DNA of 29,134 bases from Asterionellopsis glacialis. Lineage: Eukaryota; Bacillariophyta; Plagiogrammaphyceae; Rhaphoneidales; Asterionellopsidaceae. Shown here piece by piece: positions 1-9,810 of the stretch (positions within the stretch are counted from its first letter, which is position 1; each line of letters begins with the position of its first letter). The stretch is taken from NCBI GenBank assembly GCA_014885115.2, contig WKLE02003637.1, positions 1 through 29,134 on the forward strand, in the 5' to 3' direction. Position numbers and translations under genes: made by a program. The notes below the pieces were generated by a model, which was given only the letters and a program-made list of their open reading frames with translations, did not search any database and was not told the origin of the DNA.

Positions 1-21
1 TGATTCCTAAATAGTTTCTAA

Positions 22-1170
22 ATTGTCACGAATCGAATATGTCGAATCCGCCTAGATATACGTGGATATCGTCACAAAGACCCTCAACTCGGCCGTTGGG
101 TCGATACTCAGCGCGAGAACTTCAAAGACGGGCGTCTCAAGCACGAACACAAGGTAAAATTGGAAAGCATTGGCTTTGTTTGGTATGCTCTGAATGAATC
201 ATGGGACGATATGTTTGATCGACTTGTGCAATACAAACTACAGTACGGAGACACGAAGGTTGCCCAGAGATATGAGAAAGATCCTAAGCTAGGCAAATGG
301 GTGAAAAACCAACGTCTCCGTAGACAGAGCCTTCCGGCTGCCCGGGTAAATCGGCTGGAATCCATTGGATTTATTTGGGAGGTCAATAAAGAGAAGTGCA
401 AGGACAAATACTGGGAGACAAATTATGAACGCCTTGTTGCTTACAAGGGACAGCATGGTCACTGTTCACTACCTAGAGAACACCCCAACGATACTGAGCT
501 AGCAGCTTGGGTGCGCTGTCAACGGGAAGGCAAAAACACTTTAACACCAAAACAGATACAGAAGCTCAACAGAATTGGCTTCAGCTGGAAGTCAACCCAA
601 CGATCAGTCGGGAAAGAACCACAAGAGAACACATGTATCAAGACTGTGCCATATCAAAACTTCGCTCAAGCGATGCCTTGCAAAAAGTTGCAAATAAATG
701 CTGAGCTACCTCTCTCACTGCCATCACAGCTATCACCAACATTGCCATCATCTACCGGTATGACTGCCACCACGGCCTTTCAGCGCGCCCCTATGAAAAG
801 CATGTTCAATACGCACGAGGAACAGTCTATGTATGTTGGTGCTCATGCACCTCCTCTTTCACCATCCAATTTCAAGTCTAATGCCATTCAGAGAACCATG
901 CTAAATTTCAGACAAATCAATGATTATTCACCACCGCCACCCAGGATGCAAGGATGGTGGCAACAGTATCGCCAAGCTCCCTATCCTCGTCTTGCAATGC
1001 CAGGACCACAGGCACCAATCCGTGTCCCACAAGGACACAAGCCACTTCACTACGACTTGTCTTGGCGTAGGATGCACGCTATAAATTTCCAAGATCAAAC
1101 TGATTCTATGTTTGGATCTCCAAACATCAAGCCATCTAGAGATCAGAATTCTAGATACACCTGGTTTTGA
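22..1170 (+). CDS. Helicase-associated-domain protein, 5'-partial
   Basis: The frame is open from base 22 to the TGA at 1168-1170, with no ATG before about 211, so the true start lies upstream. A TAA sits in frame at 19-21. A plausible 3' splice site (CCTAG) ends at 55, just before the first recognisable residues (GYRHKDPQLGRWV), so an upstream exon outside the window is likely. Three copies of the helicase-associated domain (PF03457 type) are visible: about 60-190, 211-380 and 415-585. Each has the pattern of basic residues, (D/E)xxLxxWVxxQR and a closing LxxIGFxW. The domain is a small helical, probably DNA-binding module, often encoded in diatom genomes without a helicase. The last 190 residues are low-complexity, rich in Pro, Ser, Gln and Met. 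Family assignment is firm; cellular role is unknown. Confidence 0.75.
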   Translation: MVTNRICRIRLDIRGYRHKDPQLGRWVDTQRENFKDGRLKHEHKVKLESIGFVWYALNESWDDMFDRLVQYKLQYGDTKVAQRYEKDPKLGKWVKNQRLRRQSLPAARVNRLESIGFIWEVNKEKCKDKYWETNYERLVAYKGQHGHCSLPREHPNDTELAAWVRCQREGKNTLTPKQIQKLNRIGFSWKSTQRSVGKEPQENTCIKTVPYQNFAQAMPCKKLQINAELPLSLPSQLSPTLPSSTGMTATTAFQRAPMKSMFNTHEEQSMYVGAHAPPLSPSNFKSNAIQRTMLNFRQINDYSPPPPRMQGWWQQYRQAPYPRLAMPGPQAPIRVPQGHKPLHYDLSWRRMHAINFQDQTDSMFGSPNIKPSRDQNSRYTWF

Positions 1171-1799
1171 GGTATACAGAGTAATGGCGGATATCACGTC
1201 ACAACTGATCTTTCTTGAGATACTGTATAGTAAGAGCAGATATCTATCTCTTCGCAATTTCACTTACTTCCGGGGAAGGTTTTCCTAACCACAGTGCACA
1301 ATAGGGGATGGATTCAAAACATAATTTGTGCTTCTTGTCATGACAACTTCACTCGTACAATACAAACTGCGGTTCCAAGGAAAAAAGTATTGCAAACACA
1401 GATCCACGATAGGGGAGGGGTATTATATAACACGTCGGGACTTCTATGATATTTCAATAATTGATTATAATACAATATTTTAATTGATTATAATACAATA
1501 TTTTACTCTACAGAACACTAACTGTCTTTAAATTATTCAATGTAAATGTACTTGAATACAGATCGCCTACAGGAGGAAGATATGCAACACAACCATTGCT
1601 TAGTCTCTAGATAAAGCTTGAAATTGACCTCCCTTTGTGGCGATATCTGACATATCTCGTTAACCCAAGGTTAAGGGATTTGATCGAATCGAAAGATTTC
1701 CTTTCTTCCTCAAGAAACGAATGCGCAGTTTATCACGCACATTAGATGACACAAATCAATCATAACCATCGCGTTTGGCCTTATCAACTTCAAGTTATC
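1171..1799. other. Non-coding spacer
   Basis: No supported gene. AT-rich sequence with one exact 23-bp tandem duplication (1459-1504). Sequence related to the copia pol fragment begins near 1800. Confidence 0.5.
1459..1504. repeat. 23-bp tandem duplication
   Basis: Two exact adjacent copies of a 23-bp AT-rich unit starting AATTGATTATAATAC, at 1459-1481 and 1482-1504. Confidence 0.9.
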
Positions 1800-2835
1800 T
1801 AAGTAACAAACCCGAACGCAGATCCCTTGACATAATTACTCAATCACAGCTGATTGACAGCATTCTCAAGGACCTCAGATTCGATAATGATAGAACAAAG
1901 ACAAGAGATATGCCAGCACCATCTTCAGTGTTGTTAACAAGAGACCCAAGGTCAACCTTTCAAGGAAATATGGCATTACCCAGCAGTCATTGGTAAGCTT
2001 AACTTCCTTGAGCAGTCAACAAGGGGCGACCTTGGATACTCTGTTCATCAATGTGCAAGGCTCACCTCTGATCCCAAGAAATCACATACCGATGCTGTCA
2101 AACACATTGGACGATATCTCTTGGGAACAAGGGAAAAGGGGTTACACTTTCAACCCAAACAAGATGACTTCCAAGTTTACTGTGATGCCAGTTTTGCTGG
2201 GGATTGGATCAAAGAAATGGCACCTTTTGATCCATCTACTGCAAGATCCCGATCAGGATTTATACTCTTTTATGCTGGCTGTCTGTTATTTTGGTTTTCA
2301 AAACTTCAGACAGAATTTGCCCTAAGCACAACCGAAGCAGAATACATTAGTCTCTCCCAATCTCTGAGGGAGGTCATCTACCTGATGGACCTCTTTACAG
2401 AACTGAAGTCACAAGGGGTACCGATAGTAATGGATACTCCTAATTACAAGTCAACGGCATTCACAGAAAATACTCCAAACAAAAGTTTCCATCACGGTTC
2501 CAAGGAACCTGATAATGACAGTTATTCACATAACAAGAAATGGTCCAAGGTTTGCAACATTAAGAAATAATACGAATGAAACTATTTGCGTAAGGTACAT
2601 CAAGACAAAGTACATGAACAGAGGGAGTGACAGAAGTGATCATGTCCTCAAATACATTGAAAGGCTTTCGAGGATAACTCCGGTGCCCTTGAATTGGCAA
2701 AAGTACCAAAGATGAGATCTAGAACTAAGCACATCAATAATATAAGTATCATCACTTTCAAGAATACGTCAAGAAGGGATTCATTTAAAAGTATTTGCCA
2801 TTGATGAAGGATTCAAATCCCAGCAGAAAAATATC
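1800..2835 (+). pseudogene. Ty1/copia pol remnant (end of RT plus RNase H)
   Basis: Broken reading frames carry the 3' end of a copia-type polyprotein. A stretch near 1825-1950 matches the region before the RNase H domain (ITQSQLIDSILKDL). The piece from about 1985 to 2480 continues in another frame with IGKLNFLEQSTR-like, HIGRYLLGTREKG, YCDASFAGDW and LSTTEAEYISLSQSLREV. These are hallmarks of copia RNase H, including the DASFAGD and TEAEY motifs. After about 2480 the match is interrupted by roughly 170 bp. It resumes at 2660-2800 with the EDNSGALELAKVPKM and RTKHIN part of RNase H. At least two frameshifts and several stops make it non-functional. Protease, integrase and most of RT are missing, and no LTR was recognised. 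Copia assignment is firm. Confidence 0.85.
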
Positions 2836-2850
2836 AAACATTCCTCATAA

Positions 2851-2912
2851 ATTAATTACGTCATGTTTAACACCACTTACTGTGTTTTTCCTCTTCATCA
2901 GACGTAATTAAT
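2851..2912. repeat. Inverted repeat, 12-bp arms around TACGTC
   Basis: ATTAATTACGTC at 2851-2862 is perfectly complementary to GACGTAATTAAT at 2901-2912, with a 38-nt spacer. It lies in the 140-bp gap between the pol remnant and the gag remnant, where an LTR boundary would be expected, but no LTR pair can be shown. Confidence 0.8.
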
Positions 2913-2974
2913 ACCTTTCAACATCATACTCTGTATGACACCCATCATCAGACAGACATCGTTGCCACACCACC

Positions 2975-3935
2975 ATGTCCTCCTCTGTCACCATCGAAAG
3001 CTTCACAGAAAACTTCCCACACCTTACCATAGAACAAATCCCTGACCACCCCTCCTATGAAACCAATTAGCTGCACACAAACTGCTCAACTGCAATGCAG
3101 CGTCCATCCCTTCCGAACTAGGCAGCGGCCAACACAGATATCTTGCCATCACCTTATCACAGGAAGTATACCCCAGGGTCAGCAATATAGCATTTGTTAC
3201 CCCCACGAATCCAGAACCAAACACAGTATTCCCCACCAACCCCACCCAAGCACAAATTTGGGCCATCGATGTAGTTACACTGAACGCAAATGAGTCTGGT
3301 GTGAATACAACACACTCCAAGATGTCCTCAAGAATCAGCTAACAAAAGTCATCAAGCCCATCTACATTGAGGGACTAGCAAACCAATACACCAGATTTTC
3401 CAACATCACAATCAAGGATATGCTCAATCACTTATACTCCTGATATGGCAATATCACTCCCTTCGACTTAGAAGAAAACGATAAACTCCACAAAACTGCA
3501 TACGATCCGGCCACGCCAATCGAACAGTTATTCAGACAACTTGAAGATACAGTACAATATGCAGATGTTGGCAAGCAACCATACTCCACAGAACAAGTCC
3601 TCAACACTGCATACACTCCATAATCATCAAAACTGGCGTATTTCGCGATAGTTGCAGAGAATGGCGTGCTAAACCACAAGCATCCAAAACATTTGACAAC
3701 TTCAAAAATCATTTTACAGCAGCATGGCAGGATCTCCTGAATGAAAACCTACTCACTAGTCAAGGCTCAGGATATCACGGAGCCAATGCAGTCACTGCCG
3801 ACCCTACTACACAATGGGTAACTGAAACGGCAGAAGCGTTTGCCAACCTAGCAACTGCAACTGCATCAGACCGCAGTACCATCGCAGCGTTAGTTGCCAC
3901 CAACAAGGACCTAGCCGACACCTTGGCAAAGAAGG
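2975..3935 (+). pseudogene. Copia-type gag remnant
   Basis: An ATG at 2975 opens a frame (MSSSVTIESFTENFPHL) that is soon broken, but the match carries on in shifted frames to about 3935. Recognisable segments are LNCNAASIPSELGSGQH (about 3082), VYPRVSN, a helical stretch ending MLNHLYS-stop-YGNITPFDLEEND near 3410-3480, and a region near 3650-3720 (CREWRAKPQASKTFDNFK). This is the order seen in capsid-like Gag of diatom copia elements. Internal stops (near 3067, 3440 and 3621) and frame changes show long decay. No zinc knuckle or protease follows. The element ends at a palindrome cluster at 3955. Assignment rests on remembered Gag patterns, so subfamily is not claimed. Confidence 0.7.
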
Positions 3936-3954
3936 ACATACCAAGAGTAGCACG

Positions 3955-4022
3955 TTACCTGTACCTGTACCTGGTACCAGGTACCTGTACCTGTATCGAA
4001 GACTACCCACACATACCTGGTA
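3955..4022. repeat. TACCTGGTACCAGGTA palindrome cluster
   Basis: Contains the perfect 18-bp palindrome GTACCTGGTACCAGGTAC at 3967-3984, flanked by direct GTACCTGTACCT copies, plus a further TACCTGGTA at 4014-4022. It is the first of many clusters of this motif in the window and abuts the end of the gag remnant. Confidence 0.9.
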
Positions 4023-4180
4023 CTTTTTAACGGATGCCAGGTAGGCGTACGTGTACCGTATGCGTTGGGATACTGAAACTGTCTGGAAAACCAAGCAAAC
4101 GGCGGCGGGTTGTCGGTGGCGAGCCCCCATCACGACTCATGACTTAACTTCTTCTTCGGTAGCCTATTGTTCTTTTCACG

Positions 4181-5478
4181 ATGATCATGCAGTGGCTCAG
4201 GACGTTGTTTACTTTTTTGCTAGTGATTTCGGGCGTTTCAACAACAAGGTTACATAGCTGTGGACAAGACGATGAACGAAACCATCCAGTTCTGTGTTCC
4301 ATGATGGAAAGAGCCCTTACCGACATCGAAGGTTTAGCCGATGAAATGTATTTGTGGGCGCACGAACATGGCCTTATTGTTGATTTCATTGGTAGTGTCG
4401 ATGATAATATCACCGTTTCGACGAAGCGAAGGCTGAATTCCCCAGAAATTCCAGTAGTCGTTGCTCATGGAATGGGTGATTCTTGCTTCAATAGCGGAAT
4501 GCAACATATCACAAAGCGTGTATCGGACCTTTTGAATGGCGTTTACACAACATGTGTTGCAACTGGTAGTTCACGAAGTAAGGATACGACAAATGGTTAT
4601 CTTATGAGCATGGATGATAATGTTGAGATTTTTGCCAACGCCGTCAAGAATAATCCACAACTTTCCAAAGGATTCCATGCGATCGGTTTAAGCCAAGGTA
4701 ACAATGTCATTCGAGGCTATATTGCGAAACACAATGATCCACCTGTTTCCACCTTTATCTCTATTAATGGGGTAAATGCTGGGATCGGAGCAGTCCCATT
4801 TTGTAGACCGAAAGACAATAGAGTAGAACATGATTCTGCAGTAGGCTTGGCAAGTGTTTGTGAACTCCTTATGGAACAAGCCAGTAACAGGGCATACAGC
4901 GATTTCGCACAGAAACGTAAGTTCCCATCGCCACCCACCATTCACTCTTTCAATCTGTGATTCACCAGAAGCACAAATCCCTGAAGTTATCCCCTCAAAA
5001 AGAACATTCCAGGTTGTATCCTTACTTTTCTTTGTATCTACTTTAAAAATGATCTCTTTCAGATTCGTTCCAGGCAAATTATTGGCGAGACCCAAGAAAA
5101 TCTGCTTATCATGCGTACCAAACTTATTCACAACTTGCTCAATGGAACAACGAAGGGTTGGTATTTAACCAAACATTAAAAGACAACTGGGCGAAAACGA
5201 AAAAGTTTGTTTGGATCGAAGCTGAGAAGGATGAATTAGTATGGCCACAGGCAGGAGAGCAATGGGGTGCACCGGATAGTACAGCGCAAGATCCTTTCCA
5301 AGCACCTATCTTACCCATGAAACAAACAGAGTGGTATATCAAGGATCTTTTTGGATTGCGGTCCGCCGACGAGGCCGGAAAGAACGCATTTGAAAGCTTC
5401 GATGGCAATCATTTACAATTTTCAATGAAGGAGTTTGATGCCTGGATCGCCAAGTACTTGGCAAAAGGGAAACTTTAA
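4181..5478 (+). CDS. PPT1: Palmitoyl-protein thioesterase (PPT1-like)
   Basis: Two exons, 4181-4916 and 5063-5478, joined over a 146-nt intron (C|GTAAGT ... TTTCAG|AT), give 383 aa. A hydrophobic signal peptide (MIMQWLRTLFTFLLVISGV) starts the protein, fitting a lysosomal or vacuolar lumen enzyme. The thioesterase core begins with VVVAHGMGDSCFN. The nucleophile is Ser171 in IGLSQGNNVIRGYI. Asp302 (EKDELVWP) and His362 (GNHLQF) align with the Asp and His of the animal PPT1 triad, and ANYWRDP just after the splice junction matches the family's YWHDP. The family removes S-linked palmitate from cysteines of proteins during lysosomal turnover. It is longer than animal PPT1 because of about 75 extra residues between signal peptide and core. 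ATG 4187 is an alternative start. It converges on RFC1 with 112 bp between stops. Confidence 0.92.
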
Positions 5479-5590
5479 CTAATCCCAAACGGCTGTAGTT
5501 TCTAGTGAAAAAAAATTACGACTTCAAGGATAAGCAGGAGCGCTTCATTTACAACTTTTAACTTAATCATCACCTGAAGGAAAAGAAAAT

Positions 5591-8500
5591 CTATCTTTTA
5601 TTGCTCCCCTTCTTTTTGGCTGGCGCCTTTTTCTTTCCACTTCCTTTCTTTTTAAACATCGCTCGAACTTTTTCTGCGTCAGCTTCATCATCAATTTCGT
5701 CGTCGCTATCCTTTTCCGCAGCTTCATCATCATCAATGGCATCGGGATCGGTGAGATCTTTTTCGTCGCCAGCGGTTGCTTTTGATTTCTTAGTTTTTGT
5801 CACTCCCTGCTCTGATACCAATGCCTGACTTTTATGAACACCCTTATTATATTCCCGAGTGAAGGCAGCTTTTTGCTTGCTATCAAGATTTGCAAAACTT
5901 TTTCCATCTTGACTGAACTTGAATTCATCCAGATTCTCAAAGACGTCATCACGGTCCAAGCCATACTCATCCATCAGCTCGATTACTTCAGTGGTTTTGG
6001 ATCCTTCCTTGTCCGTCATCAACGATAAAAACCGGTCTCTCAATATTGGCAGGTAAGAAAGACGCAATTCACTAGAATCCCCGCTCACCTTATAATTCAT
6101 GTGGTGGTTAATCTCCTGAAGAATGCGATTCTTCCGTCCTCTGGTAGAATTCTTTCCCATCCAGCCAGCAAATTCAGGAAAAGCTGGAAGGAAACCACCA
6201 CTCTCTCCACCCGCATGGTACCCAGTTTTGACAGCAAGCATACCGCATGTGGGCAAGAGTCCCCAGTTTTGGTCTCCCCCCCTGACAGCTTCTTCAGCGA
6301 CAGCAAAGTCAGACATGCTTGACGTCGCGTCATACATTCGATCCAAAAAATCTGGTATTTCACTGTCTCCTGATCTCTTTACAGTCTGATGCTGATTTAC
6401 CATTACCTTGAGGTAATTTTGATGCACCATCAGTCCCATTAAACTGTAATCCACAAAATAGGCATCGCTTCTTTTATACAAGCTGTCCTTTTCGGCTTTC
6501 GAATCTGCACCCGACAAACCAGCCCTTCCTTGAACAATCATTTTGGTTGCATCAAACATACTAACACGAAGTATATCATCTTTCTTCACTTCGTGCTGAC
6601 GATCTTTAATATCCTTGTATGTCACCGATAGGTTGGCTCCTCCTTTACTTTTCCACATTTGCAAACAGTTCAGAACTTGACGAATGTCATTGCCACAGGA
6701 TTCAGCAATAGCTTCGGCGGCGTTTTGTTCAATCTTCATTCCTTCGTCTTGACCAATACGCATTGCACGTCTTGCAATGACAGTCTTTATAGGTCGTTTA
6801 AAACGCAAATCTAGACAATACCCTGCAAGGCTTCTCACTTTTTGACTCTGCCTGTCATTACAAATACAAATGATTGGAACTTTGGAAGTCTTAATCATTT
6901 TTATTAGCTCCGACATTCCACTTCTATCACCTGCACCCATACCATCAACCTCGTCCATGATTATGACACGTTTTTGGGAAGCAGCTGATTTCTTTTTAGA
7001 GGATGCTGGAGGACCGAAGCTGAGTACTTGCGATCCCGTGACATCACCAAGACCCTTTTCCAAACCTTTCTTTGACCTTACGTCGGATGCATTCCATTCT
7101 AAAACGTCTCGTCCTGATTCCTTGCCAATCAAAGTCGCACTAGTGGTTTTACCGATTCCAGGTGGACCAGAAAGAAGCGCCGCCTTTTTGGGTCCACTAG
7201 GCGCCCCTAATGATTTCGGTGCTTTGGGACCGTTGAAGATACCTTCCCATTTGTCTAGCCCTAAATTAGAAGAAAAATTGGGGAAAAATACGTGTTAGCA
7301 TTGCGTCAGATTTATCAGTGGAGCCCTTAGTGTTCGGCAGTCTACGTACACATGGCAAGTTTTCGAACACTTTCTTGATTACCCAAAATGTCACGTGTAG
7401 TTTGGGGAGCATATTTGTCGGCCCAGAGTGCATTAGAGTCATTTGACTTGACCGGGCCAGTGGGGGCAGCAGACTTCTGTTGTTGCTTGGCGTAGGGATT
7501 AACAGCCGCAGCAGCACTAGGTCCTTCCGGTTTTGACTTCTTGGCGTAAGGGTTTGAAACAGCTCCTCCTGCCGCCGCACGCTTAGCGTATGGGTTCGTA
7601 GGCATTTTGGCATATGGATTAGCTGGAGCCTTACGTCCAGGTACAGTTGTCGTAGAAGCCGTGGCTGCCGGTGGAGACGATGAGTCTTTCAGCTTACTAT
7701 TCAATTCAGATGGTGGTGCGGCCTTATCACTATACAGTTTGGCCAATCCGTACAATTTACCTTTCCCTAAAACAATGGTTACCCCCAAGTCTGTCGCCCT
7801 TTTATATTTGGAACCTTCCATGTAAGGTCTACCATCTTCCAACAATTCTCCCGCCACAAGGTAATCTGTTTTCCCCGATACAGCGGATGTTGTACGTCCT
7901 CCTAAAATCTTGATGAAATCCTGTGCATCTTCACGCCCCATTTCATCTAAAACACCAGTGAAAACAAATGTCTGTCCCTGCAAACATTCTGGAGTAGCAC
8001 TGTCAGTATCAAAGTTGGACAGTTCAAGTGTCGGCTGAAGCCGAGGTTCCTTAACCGGTTTTGGTGATACTGTTTTCTTTTTCTTAGGCGTTGTCCTACT
8101 TTTTTTCGTTGCAGGAGTTCTAGGTTCAGCCGCTTTCAATTTAGATGGTGTAGTCGACCTTTTCTTTTTCGAAATTGTTTCCTCTTCCATAAAATCTTCA
8201 TCATCTGACTTTACATCTTTTTTGGGGGGTCTGTAATTATCGTCATCATCGTTATTATCTGAGTCATCTATTTCAATTTTGGTGACAGATCTTTTGTTCG
8301 TTTTACAATTACTTGACTGCTGAGCGTCCGCAAAAAAATCTTCCGTTGAAATTTCCATTCGTTCCTCCTTTGGACTTGTTGCCTGCCCTTTAGGTTCCTT
8401 TTGTTTTTGCTTTTTTGTGGGTGATACTACAGTTTTCTTCTTTTGAGGGGATGGTGACTTTCGCTTTTTCAATTGAAGAGATTTTTGACCCTCATCGTCT

Positions 8501-8799
8501 GTTGTTTCATCATCATCGTCGTCATCAATCTGAATTGGTTTTCGCTTTGAAGGTGGTGCTGTTTCATCATCGTTTTTTGTCGCCACCTCCTTCGTCCGCA
8601 TCTTTTCCTTATTTTTTCCTGCAGAAGAAGATGACGAAGAAGGTGTTTGTTGCGATCGTGATGCCGCAGCAGTCTTTCTTCGAGGCGATGTCCGGTTTGG
8701 AGTAGCGTTGTCATTGTTAGAAGAAGCTGACGCTGGTGTTGGTTTCACTTTCTTCTTGGCTGGTTTGCCACTCTTGCCGAAAAAGTTGCGAATATCCAT
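5591..8799 (-). CDS. RFC1: Replication factor C subunit 1 (clamp-loader large subunit)
   Basis: Two exons on the minus strand, 8799-7350 and 7260-5591, with an 89-nt intron (T|GTACGT ... TTTAG|GG), give 1,039 aa. RFC1 is the large subunit of the clamp loader that opens and loads PCNA at primer-template junctions. The start is chosen at 8799 because it yields MDIRNFFG, the PCNA-binding-like N-terminus of RFC1 orthologues; an in-frame ATG at 8901 is less likely. Next come a long Lys/Asp/Glu-rich tail, a BRCT domain (about 269-354), a linker with four NPYAK motifs (394-438), the RFC box LWADKYAPQTT, Walker A GPPGIGKTT (Lys521) and Walker B IIMDEVDG (Asp586-Glu587). The RFC1 C-terminal domain and an acidic then Lys-rich tail end the protein. 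The large subunit keeps full Walker motifs here. Confidence 0.95.
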
Positions 8800-9312
8800 G
8801 ACTGATCTTTCTTTACACACCGTTCTGGTGCGTTTAGTTAGGCACTTAACTAGTTTGAGGATGGACTTTGTGAGATACCTTGTAAAGGGTAGATGATGCA
8901 ATATCTCGATAGATCGTTAGTTCCTTGTTCCACCCCCCAATGATGGCTTTTGCTGCTGCACTGAAAAGTCTTGTGCACGAGAAACAAATGATGGAAATTG
9001 GCAACCAAAACACCTAGGAGGGAAGAAAGCTGGAAGAAAGCAGCGCCGTGAGAAGATTTTGTTTACGTGTAGTCTCTCTAATAGATAGGATAGCCTAGAG
9101 GATCCTACGTAGGATTCTAGACAGTACCGGTAAACAAGGTTAGATTTCGGGTTATTGCTCTTTTCTTGTACTGTCTGTATAATCATTTTATTGGAGTTTA
9201 ATCTATACCTAGTTTCTCATAAAAAGGACTCTACTTTGTACAACATCGCTCATAATAGATATCTTTAATACCTTGTACATACGACTAAAACTTCTCCTCT
9301 CCTAAATGTGTA

Positions 9313-9330
9313 AAAATGGCGCGCCATTTT
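9313..9330. promoter_or_regulatory. 18-bp perfect palindrome with GGCGCGCC core
   Basis: AAAATGGCGCGCCATTTT is a perfect palindrome, about 510 bp upstream of RFC1 and 480 bp upstream of SulP. The TTT/GGCGC composition resembles, but does not match exactly, E2F-type sites (TTTSSCGC). A regulatory role is inference. Confidence 0.4.
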
Positions 9331-9344
9331 CAGCACTGCTAACC

Positions 9345-9408
9345 CCAGGTAATACAAGGTACCTGGTAAGGTACGTACCTTACAGGAACCAGTACCTGGT
9401 ACAGGTAG
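9345..9408. repeat. TACCTGGTAC palindrome cluster
   Basis: Contains GTAAGGTACGTACCTTAC, a perfect 18-bp palindrome at 9366-9383, with flanking AAGGTACCTGGTA and CAGTACCTGGTACAGGTA. It shares the motif seen at 3955 and elsewhere. Confidence 0.85.
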
Positions 9409-9810
9409 ATCCAAAATAGTTTCGAAATTCCTAATGGATCTGGTACTGCCTGTGCACAGTCCTACAGATAGATGGAACTACATAATAATATTATGTATTT
9501 TTTTTTTTAACCAATACCCAAGTTCATTTCATAGTCAGGCAGACAGACAGACAGTACTGTACTCGGTACTAACTTGTATCGTACCAGGTACATATCACAG
9601 TATTGTACGTTAATACGTCAGTGAAATCAAAATCATAACAACATGTCACGTTGGTCTGTTTCTCAAGAGTGTTTGCTGAGAAACATGTATTGACCTCATT
9701 TGAGTTGATTGTCGACACTATCTTTTATCATTACATTAACTTTTCTTTTTTGCTTCTTCTGAGTTGTAACTACCAAAAGCAATCTTACTTTAAACTTAAA
9801 AAATAACTTC

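Larger units (their letters stand above)
8800..9810. other. Divergent intergenic region between RFC1 and SulP
   Basis: About 1 kb shared upstream region. It holds a 14-bp palindrome ATCCTACGTAGGAT (9102-9115), an 18-bp palindrome (9313-9330), a TACCTGGTAC cluster (9345-9408), a T-run near 9498 and a short CAGA repeat near 9538-9553. I see no convincing gene. The 89-codon minus-strand frame at 8917-9186 spans the palindrome and looks like chance. Confidence 0.6.

Noticed and set aside
2807..2829. GGATTCAAATCCC, similar to a tRNA T-arm
   Set aside because: No acceptor, D or anticodon arm fits upstream; it is part of the copia RNase H remnant.
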